Shown here in pieces: positions 25,709-35,328 of a stretch of DNA of 64,000 bases. The first letter of the stretch is position 1; each line of letters starts with the position of its first letter. The notes under the pieces are model-generated. The model was given only the letters and a program-made list of their open reading frames with translations, was not told the origin of the DNA and ran no database searches. The DNA is from Sphingomonas hengshuiensis (GTDB lineage: Bacteria > Pseudomonadota > Alphaproteobacteria > Sphingomonadales > Sphingomonadaceae), in contig QFNF01000028.1 in the NCBI GenBank assembly GCA_003240755.1, positions 1 to 64,000 of the forward strand, written 5' to 3'. Position numbers and translations under genes: made by a program.

Positions 25709-26968
25709 CTACCCCTCCGCGTCCAGCCCATAGGCCGTGTGCAGCACGCGCACCGCCAGTTCGGTATAATCCTCCTCGATCAGCACGCTGACCTTGATCT
25801 CCGACGTGGTGATCGCCTGGATGTTGATGCCGCGCTCGGCCAGCGCGGTGAACATGGTGGACGCGACGCCGGCATGGCTGCGCATGCCGACGCCCACCAC
25901 CGAGATCTTGGCGACGCGGGTGTCGTGGAGCAGCTTCTGATAGCCGATGTCGCCGCTCGCCTTGTCGAGCGTGTCGAGCGCGCGGGCCAGTTCGGCGGCG
26001 GGCACGGTAAAGGTCACGTCGGTCGATCCCGCCGAATGGGCGATGTTCTGGACGATCATGTCGACGTTGATGCCCGCGGCCGCCAGCGGCGCGAAGATCG
26101 ACGCGACCGCGCCGGGACGGTCGGGTACCGCGACCAGCGTGATCTTCGCCTCGTTCTTGTCGTGGGCGATACCGGTGATGAGCTGCCGTTCCATGTCCGT
26201 CACTTCCTCTTCGCCGACGATCAGCGTGCCACGATAACCGTCCTCGTCGCGGGTATCGTCGAACGACGACAGCACCCGCACGCGGACCTTTTCCTTCATT
26301 GCCAGCCCGACCGAGCGGGTCTGGAGCACCTTTGCCCCGACCGAGGCGAGCTCGAGCATTTCCTCATACGTCACCCGCGCCAGCTTGCGCGCGCGCGGCA
26401 CGATGCGCGGGTCGGTGGTATAGACGCCGTCGACATCGGTGTAGATGTCGCAGCGATCGGCCTGCATCGCCGCCGCCATCGCCACCGCCGACGTGTCCGA
26501 CCCGCCGCGACCCAGCGTGGTGATGCGGTGGTCGTCGGTCACGCCCTGGAATCCGGGGATCACCGCCACCTCGCCGCGCGACAGCGATTCGTCAAGCGCG
26601 GTGGTGTCGATCGATTCGATCCGGGCGGTCGCATGGGCGTCGGTGGTGCGGATCGGCAGTTGCCAGCCCAGCCACGACCGCGCCGGCACGCCGATCGCCT
26701 GCAGCGCGATCGCCAGCAGCCCGCTGGTCACTTGTTCGCCCGACGACACCACCGCGTCATATTCGCGCGGGTCGTACAGTGCGGACGCTTCCCGGCAGAA
26801 GCCGACCAGCCGGTCGGTGTCGCCGGCCATCGCCGACACCACCACCGCGACCTCGTTGCCGGCCTCCACCTCGCGCTTCACGCGCGCGGCGACGCTGCGA
26901 ATACGTTCGATCCCCGCCATCGAGGTGCCACCGAACTTCATCACGATCCGCGCCATGCGTTTTGCCAT
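25709..26968 (-). CDS. lysC: Aspartate kinase
   Basis: Phosphorylates aspartate, committing it to Lys, Thr, Met and diaminopimelate. The 419-residue product begins with the kinase loop VMKFGGTSMAGIERI and has VIPGFQGV, TLGRGGSDTSAVAMAAA, the DIYTDVDGVYTTDPR signature and ELASVGAKVLQTRSV, followed by two ACT domains (from about residue 265, EEVTDMERQLITGIAHDKNE). ACT domains carry feedback inhibition by Lys and/or Thr in this family. An ATG at 26956 is a close alternative start. AAGGA before 26968 favours the longer form. It is divergent from ubiG. Confidence 0.95.
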   Translation of the reverse strand: MAKRMARIVMKFGGTSMAGIERIRSVAARVKREVEAGNEVAVVVSAMAGDTDRLVGFCREASALYDPREYDAVVSSGEQVTSGLLAIALQAIGVPARSWLGWQLPIRTTDAHATARIESIDTTALDESLSRGEVAVIPGFQGVTDDHRITTLGRGGSDTSAVAMAAAMQADRCDIYTDVDGVYTTDPRIVPRARKLARVTYEEMLELASVGAKVLQTRSVGLAMKEKVRVRVLSSFDDTRDEDGYRGTLIVGEEEVTDMERQLITGIAHDKNEAKITLVAVPDRPGAVASIFAPLAAAGINVDMIVQNIAHSAGSTDVTFTVPAAELARALDTLDKASGDIGYQKLLHDTRVAKISVVGVGMRSHAGVASTMFTALAERGINIQAITTSEIKVSVLIEEDYTELAVRVLHTAYGLDAEG

Positions 26969-27034
26969 TCATCCTTGGGGGGAATGGCGGCGGCTGATAG
27001 GAGAGCGCCATGACGAACGCAAGCAAGCTCGGCG

Positions 27035-27670
27035 ATGCTGCATCGGCTGAACCCGGTGCGGCTGGGCTTCGTCCGCGCCGCGATCGATTCGCACTGGGGC
27101 AGCGATGCGACCGGATTCACGCCGCTGACCGGCCGGACCGTGCTCGACATGGGGTGCGGTGCCGGATTGCTCGCCGAACCGCTCGCGCGCCTTGGCGGAC
27201 AGGTGACGGGTGTCGATGCCGCGCCCGAGAATGTCGGTGCCGCCGCCGCGCATGCGGCAGCGAGCGGCCTGTCGATCGCGTATCTGGCGGGCGGGGTGGA
27301 GGCGATCGCCGGCCGGCGGTTCGACCTGGTCACGTCGCTGGAGGTGATCGAGCATGTCGCCGACCCCGCCGCGTTCGCGCGCGGGCTGGCCGATGCGGTG
27401 GCGCCCGGCGGGCTGCTGGTCGTCTCGACGCCCAACCGCACCGCGCTGTCGCGCCTCGCGATGATCGCGGTGGGGGAGGGGCTGGGCATGATCCCGCGCG
27501 GCACCCATGACTGGGACCGGTTCCTTACCCCTGACGAACTGACCGCGCATCTGCGCGCCGCGGGCATGACCGTCTCGCCGCCCAGCGGCCTCGCCTTCTC
27601 CGCCGCCCGCGGCTTCACCCTGTCGGACGATATCTCGCTCGACTATTTCCTGACGGCGACGCGGGGCTGA
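27035..27670 (+). CDS. ubiG: UbiG-type ubiquinone O-methyltransferase, N-terminally short (possible frameshift or deletion)
   Basis: UbiG performs both O-methylations of ubiquinone synthesis. Motifs present: MLHRLNPVRLGFVRAAI, motif I VLDMGCGAGLLAEPLARLG, GVDAAPENV, TSLEVIEHVADP and GGLLVVSTPNRT. At 211 residues it is about 30 short: the family's opening helix and a W-W-D segment before SSAMLHRLNP are missing. The UbiG frame has a TGA at 27011, so 27035 is the first usable ATG and has a poor ribosome site. A strong AGGAGAG serves an ATG at 27010 in another frame, whose codons MTNAS run into SSAMLH if one base near 27025 is dropped. Damage or assembly error is likely. Confidence 0.8.
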   Translation: MLHRLNPVRLGFVRAAIDSHWGSDATGFTPLTGRTVLDMGCGAGLLAEPLARLGGQVTGVDAAPENVGAAAAHAAASGLSIAYLAGGVEAIAGRRFDLVTSLEVIEHVADPAAFARGLADAVAPGGLLVVSTPNRTALSRLAMIAVGEGLGMIPRGTHDWDRFLTPDELTAHLRAAGMTVSPPSGLAFSAARGFTLSDDISLDYFLTATRG

Positions 27671-27752
27671 CCGCGCGGGGTCCGCGATCGGCCTGGCCGA
27701 TGCCCCGGCGACGGGGGTTTTCGCGGACGGCAGGCTCCCCCATCTCGGTGGC

Positions 27753-28193
27753 ATGACCGATCCGCTCGCACGCTTCGTCGACGCCCAGCGCGACAGCCAT
27801 GCCACCGCCCTTGCCGAACTGCGCGCCGGGGCGAAGCGCAGCCATTGGATGTGGTTCGTCTTTCCGCAGATCGCCGGTCTCGGGTCGAGCGCGATGGCGC
27901 GTCGCTATGCCATCGCCGGCCGGGCGGAGGCGCAGGCCTATCTCGCGCATCCCTTGCTGGCCGCGCGGCTGGTCGAGGCAGCCGACGCGCTGCTGGCGCA
28001 TCGCGACCGCGACATCGATGCCATGCTCGGTGCGGTCGACGCGATGAAGCTGCGCTCGTCGATGACGCTGTTCGAGGCGGCATCGGACGGAAGCCAGCCG
28101 GTCTTCGCCGCGATCCTCGACACCTTCTACAGCGGTCGGCGCGACCCGGCGACGCTTTCCCGGCTACGGGATCGGCCGCCGCCCGCCGGCTGA
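27753..28193 (+). CDS. DUF1810 family protein
   Basis: A 146-residue cytoplasmic protein with the DUF1810 signatures FVDAQRDSHATALAELRAG, KRSHWMWFVFPQIAGLG and MKLRSSMTLFEAASD. Members are small helical proteins of unknown function, often annotated calpastatin-like. The ATG at 27753 gives the family start MTDPLARFVDAQ. No partner gene is apparent, and it converges on the sugar dehydrogenase gene. The family is assigned from motifs, with no functional evidence. Confidence 0.87.
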   Translation: MTDPLARFVDAQRDSHATALAELRAGAKRSHWMWFVFPQIAGLGSSAMARRYAIAGRAEAQAYLAHPLLAARLVEAADALLAHRDRDIDAMLGAVDAMKLRSSMTLFEAASDGSQPVFAAILDTFYSGRRDPATLSRLRDRPPPAG

Positions 28194-28231
28194 ACCCCGT
28201 CCTTCAACGGGCAGGTTCGATCCGCCGGTGC

Positions 28232-29386
28232 TCACCTGCGCGGCGTGAGCTTCAGCAGCTTCGCGTTGCTCCCGTCCTGCAGCACCCAGATCGCACCGTC
28301 CGGCCCTTCCTCGACCTCGCGGATGCGGGCGTTCATCGGCCACTGGTCGCCCTTGGCCGCATTGGTGCCATCGACGTCGACGCGCACCAGCGCCTCGCTC
28401 GACAGCCCGCCGATGAACAGGTCGCCGGCCCATTGCGGGAACAGCTTGCCCGAATAGACCATCAGCCCGCCGGGCGAGATCACCGGGTTCCACGCCACCT
28501 TGGGCGCTTCGAGGTCCGGGCGGGTCGCATGGCGCGGGATCGGGCGGCCGTCATAATGATCGCCCTCCGACACCAGCGGATAGCCGTAGTTCCTGCCCGC
28601 GACGATCAGGTTGACCTCGTCGCCGCCCTTCGGCCCCATTTCCTGTTCCCACAGATTTCCCTGTCGATCGAACGCGATGCCGAGCAGGTTGCGATGGCCG
28701 TACGACCACACCGCCGGGTGGAAGCCCCTGGCGGTCAGTCCCGGATCGCCGGCCGGCTGCCCGTCCAGCGTCAGGCGCAGCACCTTGCCCAGCGTCGCCC
28801 TGGGGTCCTGCGCCGGATCGAATTTCTGTCGCTCGCCATTGGTGAAGAACAGGTGCCGCCCGTCGGGGGCAAAGGCGATGCGGCCCGAATAATGGCCATC
28901 GCCGCTGACGAACGGCGTCGCGCGGAACAGCTCGCCGATCCCCGTCACCCGGTTGCCGTCGAGCACGCCGCGCGCCAGCACCACGCCCTTGCCGCCGTTA
29001 CCCGCGACCGAATAGCTCAGATATACGCGCCGGCTGCTGGCGAAGTCGGGGGCGAGGACCACATCCATCAACCCGCCCTGTCCGGCCGAATCGACCGGGA
29101 TCGTCGCCGCCGTCGTGCGCTGCGCTCCATCGGCGCTGACCAGCAGCAGCGTACCGCCCTTTTCCGTCACCAGCATGCGCCCGTCGGGCAGGAAGGTCAT
29201 GGCCCATGGCGCGTTGAACGTCGCGACCTCCCGAGTCGCGAACGGTACGCCGCCGGCCGTCGCGCCAGGCGTCGGCGCGGGAGTCGCGGTGGGGGCGGGC
29301 GATACCGTTCCCGGCGCGTCGCTGCCGCCACCGTTGCACGCGACCAGCAACATCGCGGCGGGAATCAGCGCATGGAACGGCAGCAT
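28232..29386 (-). CDS. PQQ-dependent sugar dehydrogenase (GSDH family), lipoprotein
   Basis: Soluble aldose/glucose dehydrogenase-type six-bladed beta-propeller that oxidises sugars in the periplasm. The start at 29386, with GAGAGGA upstream, gives 384 residues beginning MLPFHALIPAAMLLVACNGG, a lipoprotein signal with Cys near residue 18, then a Pro/Thr-rich linker. Family motifs include FNAPWAMTFLPDGRMLVTEK, LYFSYS-like strand sequence, FAPDGRHLFFTNGERQ and YGHRNLLGIAFDRQGNLWEQ, with the PQQ-binding Arg/His regions. Only part of the family is proved to use PQQ; this is inference. It is divergent from rimP. Confidence 0.87.
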   Translation of the reverse strand: MLPFHALIPAAMLLVACNGGGSDAPGTVSPAPTATPAPTPGATAGGVPFATREVATFNAPWAMTFLPDGRMLVTEKGGTLLLVSADGAQRTTAATIPVDSAGQGGLMDVVLAPDFASSRRVYLSYSVAGNGGKGVVLARGVLDGNRVTGIGELFRATPFVSGDGHYSGRIAFAPDGRHLFFTNGERQKFDPAQDPRATLGKVLRLTLDGQPAGDPGLTARGFHPAVWSYGHRNLLGIAFDRQGNLWEQEMGPKGGDEVNLIVAGRNYGYPLVSEGDHYDGRPIPRHATRPDLEAPKVAWNPVISPGGLMVYSGKLFPQWAGDLFIGGLSSEALVRVDVDGTNAAKGDQWPMNARIREVEEGPDGAIWVLQDGSNAKLLKLTPRR

Positions 29387-29457
29387 CGGCAAATCCTCTC
29401 GATAGGGCGTGATTGCCGGCGGCAACGCGCCGGCCGGCATGGTCGATCCGGTGGCCC

Positions 29458-29486
29458 TTGCCGACACCGGTAATTTTCCATATATG
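29458..29486 (+). promoter_or_regulatory. Probable promoter of the rimP-nusA-infB operon
   Basis: TTGCCG at 29458-29463 and TATATG at 29481-29486, with a 17-base spacer, upstream of rimP. A near-perfect hairpin GCCGGTTCC (29521-29529) / GGGACCGGC (29534-29542) lies in the resulting leader. There is no tRNA before rimP as in E. coli metY-rimP. Confidence 0.45.
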
Positions 29487-29571
29487 GGCGGTGCTTCCTC
29501 GACATCGTCAACATGCCGAGGCCGGTTCCGACAGGGACCGGCGGCGAAGCGGCGTGATGCAGGGAGACGGC

Positions 29572-30132
29572 ATGGCGGATATCGCCGAACTGACGCGATT
29601 GATCGAACCGGAGGCGCAGGCGCTGGGCTTTGCGCTCGTGCGCGTGAAGATGTTCGGCGGCAAGTCGGACCCGACGCTGCAGGTGATGGCCGAACGGCCC
29701 GACACGCGCCAGCTTACCATCGACGACTGTGCCGAACTGTCGCGCCGCATTTCCGACCTGCTCGACGAGAATGATCCGATCGAGGAGGCGTACCGGCTGG
29801 AGGTTTCGTCGCCCGGCATCGACCGGCCGCTGACGCGCCTTGCCGATTACGACGACTGGAAGGGGTTCGAGGCGCGCGTGACGCTCGATGCGCCGGTCGA
29901 CAGCCGCAAGCAGTTGACCGGCATCCTGCTGGGAACGACCGGCGATCAGGTCGGCATCGACGTGCGCAAGCACAGGGCGATGACCGTGCCCTTCGCCGCG
30001 ATCATCGACGCGAAGCTCATCATCACCGACGCCTTGCTCAAGGCGACCGCGCCCCTCTCCGCCGAGGGTGCGGAGGAATATGAAGACGAACCGGCCGACG
30101 ACGAACCGGCTGACGCAGAAGGACAGAACTGA
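29572..30132 (+). CDS. rimP: Ribosome maturation factor RimP
   Basis: RimP assists 30S assembly. The 186-residue product has MADIAELTRLIEPEAQALGF, the YRLEVSSPGIDRPLT motif and the SH3-like C-domain with AMTVPFAAIIDAKLII. The acidic tail (YEDEPADDEPADAE) is an extension. AGGGAGA precedes the ATG at 29572. An ATG at 29557 would be five residues longer. It is separated from nusA by one base, opening the rimP-nusA-ylxR-infB run conserved across bacteria. Confidence 0.95.
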   Translation: MADIAELTRLIEPEAQALGFALVRVKMFGGKSDPTLQVMAERPDTRQLTIDDCAELSRRISDLLDENDPIEEAYRLEVSSPGIDRPLTRLADYDDWKGFEARVTLDAPVDSRKQLTGILLGTTGDQVGIDVRKHRAMTVPFAAIIDAKLIITDALLKATAPLSAEGAEEYEDEPADDEPADAEGQN

Positions 30133-30133
30133 C

Positions 30134-31756
30134 ATGGCCACCGCCGTCACCGCCAACCGGGCGGAACTGATCGCGATCGCGAATTCGGTCGCATCGGAAA
30201 AGATGATCGACAAGGCCATCGTGATCGAGGCGATGGAGGACGCGATCCAGCGCGCCGCCAAGACGCGCTACGGTTCCGAGAACGACATCCGCGCGAAGCT
30301 CGATCCCAACAGCGGCGACCTGCGCCTGTGGCGGGTGCTGGAGGTCGTCGAGCTGGTCGACGATCATTTCAAGCAGATCGGCGAGAAGGACGCGCAGCGG
30401 CTGCAGAAGGGCGCGACCGTCGGCGACTATATCGTCGATCCGCTGCCCCCGATCGAGTTCGGCCGCATCCAGGCGCAGGCGTCGAAGCAGGTCATCCTGC
30501 AAAAGGTCCGCGACGCGGAGCGCGAGCGCCAGTTCGAGGAATTCAAGGACCGCCAGGGCGAGATCATCACCGGCGTCGTCAAGCGTGTCGAGTTCGGCCA
30601 TGTCGTCGTCGATCTGGGCCGCGCCGAGGGCGTCATCCGCCGCGACCAGCAGATCCCGCGCGAGGCGGTGCGCGTCGGCGACCGGGTCCGCTCGCTGATC
30701 CTGAACGTGCGCCGCGAGAATCGTGGGCCGCAAATTTTCCTCAGCCGCGCGCACCCCGACTTCATGAAGAAGCTGTTCGCGCAGGAAGTCCCCGAAATCT
30801 ACGACGGCATCATCGAGATCAAGGCGGCGGCGCGCGACCCGGGTTCGCGCGCCAAGATCGGCGTCATTTCGCATGACGGCTCGATCGACCCGGTCGGTGC
30901 CTGTGTCGGCATGAAGGGCAGCCGCGTGCAGGCCGTCGTGCAGGAAATGCAGGGCGAGAAGATCGACATCATCCCGTGGTCGCCCGACACCGCGACCTTC
31001 GTCGTCAACGCGCTGCAGCCGGCGAACGTCGCGCGCGTGGTGCTCGACGAGGAAGAGGACCGGATCGAGGTGGTCGTTCCCGACGACCAGCTCAGCCTCG
31101 CCATCGGTCGGCGCGGGCAGAATGTCCGCCTCGCCAGCCAGTTGACCGGCAAGGCGATCGACATCCTGACCGAAGCCGATGCGTCGGAAAAGCGCCAGAA
31201 GGAATTCATCGAACGCTCGGGCATGTTCGAAAAGGAACTCGACGTCGACGAGACGCTGGCGCAGTTGCTGGTCGCCGAGGGCTTTGGCGAACTCGAGGAA
31301 GTCGCCTATGTCGAGATCGAGGAACTGGCGGGCATCGAAGGCTTTGACGAGGACCTCGCACAGGAACTGCAGAGCCGTGCGCAGGAAGCGATCGAACGCC
31401 GCGAACAGGCCGCCCGCGAAGAACGGACCGCGCTGGGCGTCGAGGATGCGCTGGCCGAACTGCCGTACCTGACCGAGGCGATGCTGGTCACGCTCGGCAA
31501 GGCGGGGATCAGGACGCTCGACGATCTGGCCGACCTCGCCACCGACGAACTGGTCGAGAAGAAGAAGGCCGAACCGCGCCGTCGCGGGGACGATGCGCCG
31601 AAGCGCGAAGCGCCCAAGGGCGGCATCCTCGCCGAATATGGCCTGAGCGACGAGCAGGGGAATGAGATCATCATGGCCGCCCGCGCCCATTGGTTCGCCG
31701 ATGAGGATGAAGCGACCGAGACTTCGGAGGACGCAGTTGCGGAATCCGGACAATGA
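30134..31756 (+). CDS. nusA: Transcription termination/antitermination factor NusA
   Basis: NusA binds RNA polymerase and modulates pausing, termination and antitermination. The 540-residue protein has an N-terminal domain from ANRAELIAIANSVASEK, an S1 domain (TGVVKRVEFGHVVVDLGRAEG), KH1 (KIGVISHDGSIDPVGACVGM), KH2 (LSLAIGRRGQNVRLASQLTG), then helix-hairpin-helix repeats (EVAYVEIEELAGIEGFDEDL) and an acidic tail. The C-terminal acidic repeat domain is shorter than in E. coli. The first ATG after rimP is used. The ylxR TTG start overlaps its last 20 bases. Confidence 0.96.
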   Translation: MATAVTANRAELIAIANSVASEKMIDKAIVIEAMEDAIQRAAKTRYGSENDIRAKLDPNSGDLRLWRVLEVVELVDDHFKQIGEKDAQRLQKGATVGDYIVDPLPPIEFGRIQAQASKQVILQKVRDAERERQFEEFKDRQGEIITGVVKRVEFGHVVVDLGRAEGVIRRDQQIPREAVRVGDRVRSLILNVRRENRGPQIFLSRAHPDFMKKLFAQEVPEIYDGIIEIKAAARDPGSRAKIGVISHDGSIDPVGACVGMKGSRVQAVVQEMQGEKIDIIPWSPDTATFVVNALQPANVARVVLDEEEDRIEVVVPDDQLSLAIGRRGQNVRLASQLTGKAIDILTEADASEKRQKEFIERSGMFEKELDVDETLAQLLVAEGFGELEEVAYVEIEELAGIEGFDEDLAQELQSRAQEAIERREQAAREERTALGVEDALAELPYLTEAMLVTLGKAGIRTLDDLADLATDELVEKKKAEPRRRGDDAPKREAPKGGILAEYGLSDEQGNEIIMAARAHWFADEDEATETSEDAVAESGQ

Positions 31757-32492
31757 TACGCCACGGCTGACCGATAGCCCGGAGCGAAGCTGCATCCTGT
31801 CGCGTGAGCATGGCGCGCGCGACGGGCTGGTCCGGCTTGCCCTGTCGCCCGGCGGCGACGTGCTGCCCGATGTGCGTGCCAAGGCCCCCGGTCGTGGCGC
31901 ATGGATCGGCGTGGACCGTGCCGGGCTGGAGGGCGCGATCGCCAAGGGGCGGTTGAAGGGTGCCCTGGCGCGCGCGTTCAAGGGCGCGGCGCTGACCATT
32001 CCCGCCGACCTGCCGCAGTTGATCGAGGAGGCGCTGCGCCGTCACGCCCTCGACCGGCTGGGGCTGGAGGCGAAGTCGGGCTTCGTCGTGATCGGCGGCA
32101 CCGCGATCGAGAAAGCGGCGCGCAGCGGCAGGCTCCACGCATTGTATCATGCGGCCGACGCCGCAGCCGACGGCGCCGGCAAACTGGCCCAGGCATGGCG
32201 TGTCGGCACCGATGACGAAGGATCGGGGCGCAGGGGATTGGCATTGCCGGTCCCACGCACCATATTGTCATTGGCGCTTGGGCGCGAAAATGTGGTACAT
32301 GTCGGCCTGACCGACGCACGGGCGGCACAGCGAGCCAATGACGCGCTGTCCCGCTGGCTGCACTTTATCGGACCCGAACCTATCTCTGCGGCTTGCGAAA
32401 CACCTTCGCAGGGCGCATCGACGGCGCAATTTTCCGGCACTGACGATGCCGGGCACATTGGCCTCGACCAATTGAAGCAGGAACCTGAGTAA
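31737..32492 (+). CDS. YlxR (DUF448) RNA-binding protein with L7Ae-like C-terminal domain
   Basis: A 251-residue protein. It starts at TTG 31737, because GGAGG at 31726-31730 is optimally placed, and in-frame ATGs upstream lie deep inside nusA. The N-terminal YlxR domain shows SPERSCILSREHGARDGLVR and GRGAWIGVDRAGLE, the basic cleft residues being family-wide. After residue 85 an L7Ae-like fold (DRLGLEAKSGFVVIGGTAIE) is followed by a low-complexity tail. YlxR lies between nusA and infB in many bacteria and may affect RNase P or transcription. Function here is inferred from family and place. Confidence 0.85.
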   Translation: MRNPDNDTPRLTDSPERSCILSREHGARDGLVRLALSPGGDVLPDVRAKAPGRGAWIGVDRAGLEGAIAKGRLKGALARAFKGAALTIPADLPQLIEEALRRHALDRLGLEAKSGFVVIGGTAIEKAARSGRLHALYHAADAAADGAGKLAQAWRVGTDDEGSGRRGLALPVPRTILSLALGRENVVHVGLTDARAAQRANDALSRWLHFIGPEPISAACETPSQGASTAQFSGTDDAGHIGLDQLKQEPE

Positions 32493-32496
32493 CCGG

Positions 32497-35328
32497 ATGA
32501 GTGACATCGACAACGACAAGCCGAAGCTGGGCACCCGCGCGCCGCTCGGCCTCAAGCGCACCGTGGAAACCGGCAAGGTGAAGCAGAGCTTCAGCCATGG
32601 CCGCTCCAATACGGTGGTCGTGGAGGTGAAGCGCCGCCGTGTGCTCGGCCGTCCCGGCGAAGAGCAGCAGCCCGTCGAAGCGGCTGCCCCCGAAGCGGCC
32701 CCCGCGCCGCAGCGTGCCCCCGCGCCCGCGCCGGCGGCCCCCGCGCCGCGGCCGGCAGCCAGCAGCAATGCCGGCCTGTCGCGCCTCGAATTGCAGGCCA
32801 AGCTGCTGCGCGAGGCCGAAGAGGCCCGCATGAACGCGGCCGAGGAGCATCGCCGCCGCGACGAACGCATCGCGCGTGAAGCGGTCGAGGCAGAGCGCGC
32901 CCGTGCGGAGGAAAAGGCCCGCGTCGCGGCCGAGCCGGCCCCGGCCCCCGAACCGGCTCCGGCGCCCGAGCCGACCCCGGTCGAGGCGGCGCCGACGCCG
33001 GCGCCCGAACCCGTGGCCGCGCCGGAACCGACCCCGGCGCCGGCGCCCGTCCCGGCACCGGTCGCGGAACCGCCGGCCCCTGCGCCGACGGCCGCACCGG
33101 TCGAGCCGAAGCCCGTTCCGACACCGACGCCAGCGCCAGCACGTGCCGCTCCGCGGTCGGCCCCGGCCCCGGCGCCGCAGCCGATCGTTCTGACCGCCGA
33201 CCCCAGTCGGCCGGCACCGCGTCGCTTCACCCCGGTGCAGCGTCCGGAAATCCCCAAGCCGCAGCCCAAGCCCGAACCGGCCCCCGCCGCGGCTCCCGCC
33301 GCGACCGCGGCGGCGCGCCCCGCCGCCGGTGGCCAGGCTGCGCGTCCCACGCCGTCGGGCACCGGACAGGCGACGCCGCGTCGCAACGAACCGGCACGTC
33401 CGGCGCCGTCGCGCGACCGCAAGGGCGACGATCGTCGCCAGTCGGGCAAGCTGACCGTCACCCGGGCGCTGGGCGACGATGGGGCGCGTTCGCGCAGCCT
33501 CGCCGCGCTGAAGCGTGCGCGTGAAAAGGAAAAGCGCGGCTTTGGCGGCCCGCGCGAGCCGCAGGTCAAGCAGGTCCGCGACGTGCAGGTGCCCGAGGCG
33601 ATCACGGTGCAGGAACTCGCCAACCGCATGGCGGAAAAGGGTGCCGACCTCGTCAAGACGCTGTTCAAGATGGGCATGCCCGTCACGATGACGCAGACGA
33701 TCGATCAGGACACCGCCGAACTGCTGGTGACGGAATTCGGCCACAACATCGTTCGCGTCAGCGATTCGGATATCGACCTCGCGCTCGACACGACCGAGGA
33801 TGCGGCCGATGCGCTGCAACCGCGCCCGCCGGTCGTCACGATCATGGGCCATGTCGACCATGGCAAGACCTCGCTGCTCGACGCGCTGCGCGGCACCGAT
33901 GTCGTGCGCGGCGAAGCCGGCGGCATCACCCAGCATATCGGCGCCTATCAGGTGACGATGAAGGACAAGTCGAAGATCACCTTCCTCGACACGCCCGGCC
34001 ACGAGGCGTTCAGCGAGATGCGCGCACGCGGTGCCGACGTGACCGATATCGTGATCCTCGCGGTCGCGGCCGACGACGGGCTGATGCCGCAGACGATCGA
34101 GGCGATCCATCACACCCGCGCCGCCGGCAAGCCGATGATCGTCGCGATCAACAAGGTCGACAAGCACGAGGCGAACCCGCAGCGCATCCGCGAACGCCTG
34201 CTCGAACATGACGTGCAGGTCGAGGAGATGGGCGGCGAGACGCAGGACGTCGAAGTGTCGGCGCTCAAGAAGACCGGCCTGCAGGAACTGATCGACAAGA
34301 TCCAGCTCCAGGCCGAACTGCTCGAGTTGCGGGCCAACCCCGATCGCGCCGCCGAAGGCAGCGTGATCGAGGCGAAGCTGGACAAGGGCCGTGGTCCGGT
34401 CGCGACCGTGCTGGTGCGCCGTGGCACGCTGAAGGTCGGCGACGTGTTCGTCGTCGGCGCGGAAAGCGGCAAGGTCCGCGCGCTGATCGACGACAAGGGC
34501 CGCCAGGTGAAGGAAGCCGGCCCGTCGACCCCGGTCGAGGTGCTGGGCCTGTCGGGCGTGCCGATGGCGGGCGATCCGCTGCAGGTGGTCGAGAGCGAGG
34601 CGCGCGCCCGCGAGGTCGCCGAATATCGCCAGGGCGTGCTGCTCCAGAAGCGCACCACCCAGGCCCCGGCCAGCCTCGAGAGCATGTTCTCGGCACTCAA
34701 GTCGAAGCAGGCGATCGAATATCCGCTGGTGGTGAAGGCCGACACGCAAGGGTCGGTCGAGGCCATTGTCGGGTCGCTCAACAAGATTTCGACCGACGAT
34801 ATCCGGGTGCGCATCCTGCATTCGGGCGTGGGCGGCATCACCGAGAGCGACGTGACGCTGGCGGCCGCCTCGGGCGCGCCGATCATCGGTTTCAACACCC
34901 GTCCCAACGCCAAGGCGCGCGAGATCGCCGAGCGGAACAAGGTGGCGTTGAAATATTACGACGTCATCTACACGCTGACCGACGATATCCGTGCGGGCAT
35001 GGCGGGGACGCTGGGTCCGGAAGCGTTCGAAACGGTCGTCGGCCGCGCCGAAATCCGCGAGGTCTTCTCGGCGGGCAAGCATGGCAGGGCGGCCGGTCTG
35101 CTGGTGGTCGAAGGCGTCATCCGCAAGGCGCTCAAGGCGCGCATCACCCGCAACGACGTCATCATCTATCAGGGTGAGATCGCGTCGCTGCGTCGCTTCA
35201 AGGACGACGTTCCGGAAGTGCGCGCGGGCCTCGAATGCGGTGTGACGTTCACGCAGAACTTCACCGATATCAAGGCGGGCGACTTCCTCGAAACCTACGA
35301 AGTCGAACTGCGCGACCGCACGCTGTGA
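32497..35328 (+). CDS. infB: Translation initiation factor IF-2
   Basis: IF-2 places initiator tRNA on the 30S subunit using GTP. The 943-residue protein has an N-terminal IF-2 assembly domain (near residue 2) followed by a long Pro/Ala-rich stretch (about residues 60-300), then a second IF2_N ([20 protein letters not shown]). The G domain has [23 protein letters not shown], and [10 protein letters not shown], followed by domains II-IV ending in EVELRDRTL. Length is in the range for alphaproteobacteria, and the low-complexity linker varies. Its last bases contain the GTG start of the next gene. Confidence 0.96.
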   Translation: MSDIDNDKPKLGTRAPLGLKRTVETGKVKQSFSHGRSNTVVVEVKRRRVLGRPGEEQQPVEAAAPEAAPAPQRAPAPAPAAPAPRPAASSNAGLSRLELQAKLLREAEEARMNAAEEHRRRDERIAREAVEAERARAEEKARVAAEPAPAPEPAPAPEPTPVEAAPTPAPEPVAAPEPTPAPAPVPAPVAEPPAPAPTAAPVEPKPVPTPTPAPARAAPRSAPAPAPQPIVLTADPSRPAPRRFTPVQRPEIPKPQPKPEPAPAAAPAATAAARPAAGGQAARPTPSGTGQATPRRNEPARPAPSRDRKGDDRRQSGKLTVTRALGDDGARSRSLAALKRAREKEKRGFGGPREPQVKQVRDVQVPEAITVQELANRMAEKGADLVKTLFKMGMPVTMTQTIDQDTAELLVTEFGHNIVRVSDSDIDLALDTTEDAADALQPRPPVVTIMGHVDHGKTSLLDALRGTDVVRGEAGGITQHIGAYQVTMKDKSKITFLDTPGHEAFSEMRARGADVTDIVILAVAADDGLMPQTIEAIHHTRAAGKPMIVAINKVDKHEANPQRIRERLLEHDVQVEEMGGETQDVEVSALKKTGLQELIDKIQLQAELLELRANPDRAAEGSVIEAKLDKGRGPVATVLVRRGTLKVGDVFVVGAESGKVRALIDDKGRQVKEAGPSTPVEVLGLSGVPMAGDPLQVVESEARAREVAEYRQGVLLQKRTTQAPASLESMFSALKSKQAIEYPLVVKADTQGSVEAIVGSLNKISTDDIRVRILHSGVGGITESDVTLAAASGAPIIGFNTRPNAKAREIAERNKVALKYYDVIYTLTDDIRAGMAGTLGPEAFETVVGRAEIREVFSAGKHGRAAGLLVVEGVIRKALKARITRNDVIIYQGEIASLRRFKDDVPEVRAGLECGVTFTQNFTDIKAGDFLETYEVELRDRTL

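Noticed and set aside
27010..27510. 166-codon plus-strand frame starting at the well-placed ATG 27010
   Set aside because: It overlaps ubiG in another frame and has no family resemblance, although its ribosome binding site supports the idea that the original ubiG start was here.
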